From the NCBI GenBank assembly GCA_002392265.1, contig DGGP01000070.1, positions 1-10,661 of the forward strand: a DNA stretch of 10,661 nt, given 5' to 3'. The notes beneath the pieces were generated by a model, which saw only the letters and a list, made by a program, of their open reading frames with translations, had not been told where the DNA came from and searched no databases. Every line of letters begins with the position of its first letter. The first letter of the stretch is position 1. Shown here in pieces: positions 6,725 to 10,661 of the stretch. The position numbers were made by a program, and so were the translations under genes. The stretch is from Firmicutes bacterium UBA3871 (GTDB lineage Bacteria; Bacillota; Clostridia; Peptostreptococcales; Anaerovoracaceae).

Positions 6725-6753
6725 ATTATATTGTACGCAATATATTTTGTCAA
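6725..6753 (-). promoter_or_regulatory. Consensus promoter of the flavodoxin operon with MarR/OhrR-type operator
   Basis: On the minus strand TTGACA (6753-6748), a 17-base spacer and TATAAT (6730-6725) form a fully consensus sigma-70/SigA promoter. The spacer and the start of the -10 hold an inverted repeat, TATATTG-TACG-CAATATA read on the plus strand (6727-6744, 7-base arms, 4-base centre). MarR-family repressors typically bind such ATTG-N4-CAAT palindromes between -35 and -10. Because the operon encodes an OhrR-like repressor, autoregulation is the simplest reading. A promoter this strong would be expected to need tight repression. Confidence 0.85.
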
Positions 6754-6798
6754 GGGGGAGGGCGTGAGTTTTTTGCGGTGCTTTTTCGCTCTTTGCTC

Positions 6799-6827
6799 TT
6801 TACAAACATATGTTCGTGTGCTATAGT
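6799..6827 (+). promoter_or_regulatory. SOS promoter with LexA box
   Basis: TTTACA (6799-6804), a 17-base spacer and TATAGT (6822-6827) make a good promoter with 5 of 6 bases in each hexamer. Lying across the -35 and spacer is CAAAC-ATAT-GTTCG (6803-6816), which differs at one base from the Bacillus/Clostridium LexA box CGAAC-N4-GTTCG. It points at the Y-family polymerase remnant, a normal SOS target. It is divergent from the flavodoxin promoter, with about 45 bases between the -35 elements. Confidence 0.85.
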
Positions 6828-6897
6828 CTATTTACGGAATTGATTCCTCGTTAATCTACAGAATCGGGTGTATGAATTAAAGGGGGATTGATAGAAA

Positions 6898-8062
6898 ATG
6901 GATGAGAAAAACCACAGATATATTGGTGGCGCGGGGTCTGGACCCGCTGAAGGCAAATCTGCTGGTGGCGGATCCCGAAAGATCCGATGGGAGCATATGC
7001 CTCGCTGTATCGCCTTCGCTAAAGGCAATCGGTGTTCCCGGCAGGCCGCGTCTCTTTGAGGCAAAACGGGCTATAGAAACATACGAAAGACTGAGCGGCA
7101 CGCGCATCCGCTACATAATTGCGGTCCCTCGCATGGCTTTATATGAACAGGTTTCCGCAAGGATTTACGAAATCTGTTTGAAATACGCCGCTGCCGAGGA
7201 TATCCACGTGTACAGCATTGATGAGTCCTTTATCGACTGCACTCCCTATCTTCATTTTTATGAGGCTGCCGCCGGCGAAACCGGGCAGGCGCCTGAACAC
7301 ATCATGGCTCTGACAATCATCCGGGATGTTCTAAGGAGCACCGGAATTACGGCAACCGTCGGAATCGGAACGAACCTGTACCTTGCAAAGGTTGCGATGG
7401 ACATAGTGGCAAAGAAAGCGCCGACAGATAAAGACGGTGTGCGGATTGCCGCGCTTACTGAGGATTCTTACAGGAGGCTGCTGTGGGATCATCAGCCGCT
7501 TACCGACTTCTGGCAGATTGGCAGAGGGAAGTCCGCCAGGCTGGCCCGGAACAACATGTTCACGATGGGCGATATTGCGGAGCGCAGCCTGTGGGACGAG
7601 GAGTGGTTTTACAAAGTCTTTGGCATTGATGCGGAAATCCTGATCGATCACGCTTGGGGGATTGAGCCTGTCACGATGTATGACATAAAGCATTATCGCA
7701 GCAGCAGTCGGTCGCTTTCGAGCGGTCAGGTTCTGCCGCGGCCTTACGAATACGCCGAGGCCGCCGTTGTGCTGAGTGAAATGATTGATCTTTTGTGCTG
7801 CGACATGTTTGGGAAGAATCTCGTGGCGCCGAAGTTCACCTAGTGGGCCGGCTACGACCGTAAAAGTCCGGGCTACGGGTCGGAGGCTTATGCAAATGGG
7901 TCGGTCAGATTTTCGGCTGCGACAAATGTTTCCGGCGTCGTAATCGAAAAGGTCATGCAGGATGCGGAAAAGAAGATCGACCATGCCCCTCTCCAAACGT
8001 GCAAAAATCTTCAGCTCCTTCGATGCCTTGAAGGGCTTTGGCGAAGAGCTGGCAAATGCTGA
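6898..8062 (+). pseudogene. Broken Y-family (UmuC/DinB-like) translesion DNA polymerase
   Basis: The intact family copies damaged DNA with low fidelity. The likely original start is the ATG at 6898, after AGGGGG at 6881-6886, but that frame gives only a 53-residue shifted product ending at 7059. Family homology resumes in another frame at VARGLDPL (from about 6926): LLVADPERSDGSICLAVSPSLKAIGVPGRPRLFE, then the catalytic SIDESFID (from about 7215) and VGIGTNLYLAKVAMDIVAKK. The usual segment IDLKSFYASVE, holding the first metal-binding Asp, is absent: a deletion of about 40 bases explains both loss and frame change. The long open frame ends at TAG 7841-7843. The same frame continues as WAGYDRKSP... 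to 8062, so TAG probably replaced a tryptophan codon (TGG). The little-finger domain also looks shortened. Polymerase activity is very unlikely. Confidence 0.85.
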
Positions 8063-8087
8063 AACGAAGGCCTCTGAGGAAGATTAA
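7983..8087 (+). pseudogene. Remnant of a YolD-like partner protein
   Basis: An ATG at 7983 opens a 34-residue frame, MPLSKRAKIFSSFDALKGFG and so on, ending at TAA 8085-8087. The start matches the N-terminus of YolD-like proteins, which begin with a KRA-x-IF/QFAPF-x-AL-x-GF/Y pattern and are encoded directly after Y-family polymerases in Bacillota. Intact members are about 100 residues, so two thirds are missing. It overlaps the polymerase tail in another frame, as the intact pair often does. It could still be translated as a short peptide, but no function is expected. Confidence 0.6.
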
Positions 8088-8091
8088 TAAA

Positions 8092-8117
8092 ACCCCGCCT
8101 GCGGTTGCAAGCGGGGT
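8092..8117 (+). terminator. Hairpin after the polymerase/YolD remnant
   Basis: ACCCCGC (8092-8098) pairs with GCGGGGT (8111-8117), with an inner TGC/GCA pair (8100-8102 with 8107-8109). The plus-strand sequence after it is A/T-rich but has no solid T run, so it is an imperfect terminator. On the minus strand it is followed by TTTTATT, but no minus-strand gene ends here. The rest of 8118-8248 is noncoding, with a G/C-rich patch at 8179-8196; I see no gene in it. Confidence 0.5.
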
Positions 8118-8248
8118 AATTCATTTATATCATTTATTTCATTTTTACTTCATTCCACCCCTTTTCATATAAACATCGCCGCGCGGGGCGGGGCTTTGTT
8201 TTACGGAAAGCGGGGATTTTTTAAATAATGGTATATTCTGGTAAATTA

Positions 8249-8257
8249 TGATATAAT
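8249..8257 (+). promoter_or_regulatory. Extended -10 promoter of the nuclease-like gene
   Basis: TGATATAAT contains a perfect TATAAT (8252-8257) with the TG of an extended -10. No clear -35 is found. The transcript would carry a leader of about 130 bases before the ATG at 8398. The leader first meets a small hairpin, GGAAGC (8259-8264) with GCTTCC (8271-8276) followed by CTTTT, and then the TATGCACTA repeats. Confidence 0.6.
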
Positions 8258-8286
8258 AGGAAGCAAACGTGCTTCCCTTTTGCAAG

Positions 8287-8359
8287 CTATGCACTAAATG
8301 CGTGGAATCGCAAGTTCTCAATGCACTATGCTTACAAAAAACTCGCGCTTAGTGCATAG
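8287..8359 (+). repeat. TATGCACTA inverted-repeat element in the leader of the nuclease-like gene
   Basis: CTATGCACTAA (8287-8297) and TTAGTGCATAG (8349-8359) form perfect 11-base arms. A third copy of the core, ATGCACTA, lies between them in direct orientation (8321-8328). Inside the arms, CGCAAGTT (8309-8316) can pair, with one wobble, with AACTCGCG (8340-8347), so the whole element can fold as one long stem. The element ends about 27 bases before the ribosome site of the gene at 8398, so it could act in DNA or in the mRNA leader. The same motif recurs three times after the gene. Confidence 0.85.
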
Positions 8360-8397
8360 ACTCGTAAAAGTTAACTCTATTTGGGAAAGGAGAGGAA

Positions 8398-9204
8398 ATG
8401 GAAAGATTAATAAAACTTATGGGAGATCGTCTCAAGTTGCTTGAAAAATCGTTGACTTTAGCGCAGTGGGATACTGCGACCTACCCGGACGGGAGATTGC
8501 GAGTGGCGGACGGCAAGCGACAGCGCAGATTTTACAAGGTTTTGAGTTCTGCTGACAAAATTGGTGAATATATCCCAAAGGCCGATATTGCAAAAGCTAA
8601 GGCCTTGGCGCAAAAGGGCTATAACAAACAGTTCATCAAAGCTGCGAAGCATGAAAAAGATGTTCTGGAGACTTGCATGGCTGGACTGGCAAAATGTAAC
8701 GCAAATACAGCCTTTGAAATGCTTCCGCAATTTAGAAAAGAGCTTGTGAAACCTTACATCTTGTCGGATGAGCTCTATGCTCAGGCATGGCAGAAGAAAA
8801 GATGCAAAACCAACACTTACAGAGAAGAGGACAAGAAGTATGCCACCCGCAGAGGAGAAATGGTTCGTTCAAAATCGGAAGCGATAATCGCTGATATTTT
8901 GTTTGAGTTTGGCATTCCGTATTTTTACGAGAAGGAATTGCGCTTGAGCAATGGGCTGGTTAAATATCCGGATTTTACGCTTCTGAAGATTAGAACGCGA
9001 AAAGAGTTTTATCTCGAGCATATGGGGCGTTTGGATGATGAAGGATATCGAAAAGACAACCTTCGGAAGCTAAACGAATACCAGAGGAACGGCATTCACA
9101 CAGGCAAAAACCTGATCTTGACTCACGAGGATTTTGATAACCCACTGGATATAGAAGGCATAAGGAAAATGCTATGGGATACTTTCTGTGCTGAGCCCGA
9201 TTGA
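8398..9204 (+). CDS. Predicted PD-(D/E)XK-like nuclease domain protein, flanked by its own repeat array
   Basis: A 268-residue soluble protein with no signal or membrane segment, starting after AAAGGAGAGG. Residues 1-140 are helical and Lys/Arg-rich, with a short strand-like stretch (TYPDGRLRVADGKRQRRFYKV, 28-48). Residues 150-250 resemble a restriction-endonuclease-like fold: RGEMVRSKSEAIIADIL with Glu161 on the first helix, GIPYFYEKEL, YPDF with Asp192, then the strand EFYLEHMG with Glu207. The E/D/E order fits PD-(D/E)XK enzymes, but the usual lysine after the last acid is replaced by His208, so catalysis is not certain. I recall similar proteins as unnamed and frequent in Clostridia. The gene is clearly more A/T-rich than its neighbours, suggesting transfer. 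It has its own promoter and a terminator made from the surrounding repeat. It may act on the repeat DNA or regulate itself; both are inference. Confidence 0.8.
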   Translation: MERLIKLMGDRLKLLEKSLTLAQWDTATYPDGRLRVADGKRQRRFYKVLSSADKIGEYIPKADIAKAKALAQKGYNKQFIKAAKHEKDVLETCMAGLAKCNANTAFEMLPQFRKELVKPYILSDELYAQAWQKKRCKTNTYREEDKKYATRRGEMVRSKSEAIIADILFEFGIPYFYEKELRLSNGLVKYPDFTLLKIRTRKEFYLEHMGRLDDEGYRKDNLRKLNEYQRNGIHTGKNLILTHEDFDNPLDIEGIRKMLWDTFCAEPD

Positions 9205-9233
9205 CATCGCAGAGATATTGGATTTTAAAAACT

Positions 9234-9279
9234 ATGCACTATATCCCCGGTTTTGCTGGATATAGTGCATTAAATTTTT
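9234..9279 (+). terminator. Repeat-derived terminator hairpin of the nuclease-like gene
   Basis: ATGCACTATATCC (9234-9246) pairs perfectly over 13 bases with GGATATAGTGCAT (9258-9270), with an 11-base loop. TTTTT follows at 9275-9279, giving an intrinsic terminator about 30 bases after the TGA at 9202-9204. The stem is built from the TATGCACTA / TAGTGCAT motif, so the first downstream repeat pair doubles as the terminator. Confidence 0.85.
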
Positions 9280-9316
9280 CCCTGAATTTGAGTTTTGCTG
9301 CTTTTCTCCGGTAAAA

Positions 9317-9357
9317 CTATGCACTACGCCTTTGAAAAATCGGATTTTAGTGCATAG
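9317..9357. repeat. Second downstream TATGCACTA inverted pair
   Basis: CTATGCACTA (9317-9326) and TAGTGCATAG (9348-9357) are perfect 10-base inverted arms around a 21-base centre. The centre differs from those of the other pairs, so only the arms are conserved. There is no T run and no gene end here, so it is not a terminator of an obvious transcript. Confidence 0.88.
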
Positions 9358-9391
9358 CCTCAGTCAAAAATCAAGCGACACTTTGATTATT

Positions 9392-9430
9392 CTATGCACT
9401 AAACCTGCAATAAGGCGCATTTAGTGCATA
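9392..9430. repeat. Third downstream TATGCACTA inverted pair
   Basis: TATGCACTAAA (9393-9403) and TTTAGTGCATA (9420-9430) are perfect 11-base inverted arms around a 16-base centre. It lies 12 bases past the stop codon of the converging TfoX-domain gene and may form a hairpin at the 3' end of that transcript, though no T run follows on the minus strand. Confidence 0.88.
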
Positions 9431-9442
9431 CTTTCAACGAAA

Positions 9443-9757
9443 CTACTTTTTCTTTGATTTCTTCGGCTCAGGCAGCTCGTCATACATGCCGGCCAGAAGC
9501 TCCGAAACAAGCGCTGTATCTTCAAATTTGTCAAATACATGCATCAGCGTCTTTGACCCTTCATACGGATACCGCAGCTCGGAATCCGCAAGCAGTCTGT
9601 CCGATGTCGGCGTTCTCTTCAAAAACAGCTCATTAGCGCAGATGTCGCCCATCAGCTTTCCGTTGAAATATACAAGGTATCCGCCCATCATGGATCTTAT
9701 GACAATATCTCCGGCTGCGGAAAAAACCTCACGAACATATTCGTTAAACTCGTTCAC
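9443..9757 (-). CDS. TfoX N-terminal-domain protein
   Basis: A small protein (about 104 residues) made of one TfoX_N domain: RSMMGGYLVYFNGKLMGDIC is the family hallmark, followed by LFLKRTPTSDRLL, and it ends in a basic tail (PKKSKKK). TfoX controls competence in Haemophilus and Vibrio, but single-domain relatives in Bacillota are uncharacterised, so no competence role should be assumed. Start choice: GAGGTGA, a near-perfect Shine-Dalgarno, lies five bases before the GTG at 9755-9757. The GTG at 9764-9766 gives three more residues but lies inside that ribosome site. The XRE/zinc-ribbon gene stops 16 bases upstream of the chosen start, so the two are co-transcribed and probably coupled. Confidence 0.9.
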   Translation of the reverse strand: MNEFNEYVREVFSAAGDIVIRSMMGGYLVYFNGKLMGDICANELFLKRTPTSDRLLADSELRYPYEGSKTLMHVFDKFEDTALVSELLAGMYDELPEPKKSKKK

Positions 9758-9773
9758 TGTAGTCACCTCAATT

Positions 9774-10538
9774 TTATCTCTTTTTGTACATCACAAGTTC
9801 AGGGTTTGCAGCTTCGGCCTCGTAGGTGCAGATTAGAATGAAATCCATGCAGGCGATGACGCCAAAGCAGCGGTCGCCGCCAAACTCGCACTCGAGCTGG
9901 TTGCCAAGGTAAGTGACATTGTCGTCGAGGAACTTTATCTTTCTGCCGCCGGGGATCGGATATTCAAGGTTGACGAACTTTCCCACCAGAGCGTTGAGGC
10001 TCGTGAGCTTTGGCATACCCTCGATGTGAAGGTCGTTGATTTCGCCTATGAGCTGCTGTTTGAACGCTTCGAACTCGCCGTTGTCACTGAGGTCGCTGTA
10101 GCGCTTCCAGTAGTCGAGCTTTGGCAGCATGTCCTTCATGTAGGCACGGGCTTGCTCTTCGGTGAAGCCTTGCGCAGTCATGTGCGGCACGCAAACATCA
10201 ATGAGCGTGTCCATGTCGCTGTAGGTGTAGGTTCCGTCAGCGTAGCACCACTTGCAGTAGTCTTCGTTCATGGAGCCGTCGTTGTTTCTGCCTATCATCT
10301 CGTCTTCGAGCGGCATGCCGCAGCACTGGCAGATCAGCTTTTGCGGTGAGCCGAGCAGTGTGTTGATCGACACGTTGAAAAGCCCCGAGAGAAGCTTCAG
10401 TGTTTCGGTATTCGGCACGGTATCACCGGTCTCCCAACGAGAAACCGCCTGGCGGGTCACGAAAACCTTTTCCGCCAGGTCATCCTGCGAAAGGCCGTTC
10501 TTTGTTCTTAATTCATATAATACATCTTTTGTAGTCAT
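9774..10538 (-). CDS. XRE-family HTH protein with zinc ribbon and C-terminal domain
   Basis: A predicted one-component regulator of 254 residues. Residues 1-63 are an XRE/Cro-type helix-turn-helix (LRTKNGLSQDDLAEKVFVTR, QAVSRWETG), which reads DNA. Next is a zinc-ribbon domain of the putative zinc-ribbon type: ICQCCGMPL (69-77) with Cys70, Cys72 and Cys73, and YCKWCYADGTYTY (94-106) with Cys95 and Cys98, followed by its helical part to about 172. The C-terminal ~80 residues (VGKFVNLEYPIPGG, GNQLECEFGGDRCFGVIACMDF) form an unrecognised beta-rich segment with Cys217, Cys224 and Cys230. Fusion of HTH and zinc ribbon suggests sensing of metal or redox state, which is inference. GGGGAGGTATTAAA precedes the ATG, an excellent start. 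First gene of a two-gene operon with the TfoX-domain protein. Confidence 0.9.
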   Translation of the reverse strand: MTTKDVLYELRTKNGLSQDDLAEKVFVTRQAVSRWETGDTVPNTETLKLLSGLFNVSINTLLGSPQKLICQCCGMPLEDEMIGRNNDGSMNEDYCKWCYADGTYTYSDMDTLIDVCVPHMTAQGFTEEQARAYMKDMLPKLDYWKRYSDLSDNGEFEAFKQQLIGEINDLHIEGMPKLTSLNALVGKFVNLEYPIPGGRKIKFLDDNVTYLGNQLECEFGGDRCFGVIACMDFILICTYEAEAANPELVMYKKR

Positions 10539-10561
10539 TTTAATACCTCCCCTTCATGTAT

Positions 10562-10602
10562 ATAATATACACCCTCCAAGGGCGGATTGCACGCAACGTG
10601 CA
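10562..10602 (-). promoter_or_regulatory. Probable promoter and operator of the XRE/zinc-ribbon gene
   Basis: An A/T-rich stretch on the minus strand offers TATTAT (10567-10562) or the overlapping TATATT as a -10; no good -35 is visible. Where a -35 would lie is a palindrome, TGCACG-CAA-CGTGCA (10588-10602, 6-base arms). XRE proteins often bind such short palindromes upstream of their own gene, so autoregulation is plausible. The -10 choice is weak; the palindrome itself is certain. Confidence 0.45.
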
Positions 10603-10627
10603 GTTGCGCTGCTTTAATCCAAAGGCG

Positions 10628-10650
10628 AATTTGGGGACAGGCACCAAATT
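10628..10650. repeat. REP-like palindromic element at the right edge
   Basis: AATTTGG (10628-10634) and CCAAATT (10644-10650) are perfect 7-base inverted arms around GGACAGGCA. The element contains GGGGACAGGCACC (10633-10645), a motif that I recall, written as GGTGCCTGTCCCC, from repeats around REP-associated IS200-like transposases in several phyla. The next bases (TTGGAATTTTGG) look like part of a further arm that runs out of the window. No transposase is inside the window. Confidence 0.55.
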
Positions 10651-10661
10651 GGAATTTTGGC

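Noticed and set aside
6931..6947. GC hairpin next to the polymerase deletion junction as the cause of the deletion
   Set aside because: GGGTC-TG-GACCC here codes for conserved residues (RGLDP) and probably predates the deletion; a causal role cannot be shown.
6902..7843. Functional short Y-family polymerase starting at 6902
   Set aside because: The frame lacks the first catalytic aspartate segment, the ribosome site fits the ATG at 6898 better, and recognisable sequence continues past the TAG.
7331..7996. Minus-strand open frame of 221 codons across the polymerase
   Set aside because: It mirrors the coding strand of the Y-family remnant, which has clear homology, and has no start signal.
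8287..9430. CRISPR array
   Set aside because: The motif copies alternate in orientation, are only 8-11 bases long, are interrupted by an 800-base gene and have no constant repeat-spacer unit.
9393..9430. Intrinsic terminator for the TfoX-domain gene
   Set aside because: The stem is good but no T run follows on the minus strand, so I list it only as a repeat.

Overview
The window (10,661 bases) looks like chromosome from an anaerobic, Gram-positive-lineage bacterium of the class Clostridia. This rests on the protein types: a clostridial-style PssA and Psd pair, a WYL regulator, an OhrR/MarR regulator, a Y-family polymerase with a YolD partner, and a zinc-ribbon HTH protein. Strong AGGAGG-like ribosome sites and a Bacillus-type LexA box agree with this. 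The exact genus cannot be read from the sequence. No tRNA, rRNA, CRISPR array or intact transposase was seen.

Layout. Bases 3-578 hold the C-terminal part of an unrecognised, very acidic protein that enters from the left edge. A bidirectional terminator separates it from a minus-strand phospholipid operon (2772 down to 622) of a TVP38/DedA-type membrane protein, pssA and psd, which together make phosphatidylethanolamine from CDP-diacylglycerol and serine. A minus-strand WYL regulator lies just upstream (3850 to 2861). Next is a tightly packed minus-strand redox operon (6639 to 3989): flavodoxin, OhrR-like MarR regulator, radical SAM protein, nitroreductase. Its promoter is a perfect TTGACA-17-TATAAT whose spacer carries an 18-base inverted repeat, a natural operator for the MarR protein in the operon. 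A terminator closes it at 3939-3916.

Divergent from that operon is a plus-strand SOS promoter with a LexA-type box. It drives a broken Y-family (error-prone) DNA polymerase, which has lost the segment with its first catalytic aspartate, is out of frame with its original start, and has an in-frame stop near the end. A remnant of its usual YolD-like partner overlaps the tail.

The most unusual region is 8249-9430. An A/T-richer gene for a 268-residue protein with a predicted PD-(D/E)XK-like nuclease domain is flanked on both sides by nine copies of TATGCACTA or its core ATGCACTA. Eight form four inverted pairs and the ninth lies inside the upstream pair. The paired copies are about 30 bases apart, or twice that upstream. 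One pair lies in the gene's own leader and one forms its terminator. This may be a nuclease with its own repeat family, but function is unproven.

The right end holds a minus-strand pair: an XRE-type HTH protein with a zinc ribbon, and a TfoX N-terminal-domain protein. Upstream lie a 15-base palindrome and a REP-like element containing GGGGACAGGCACC.
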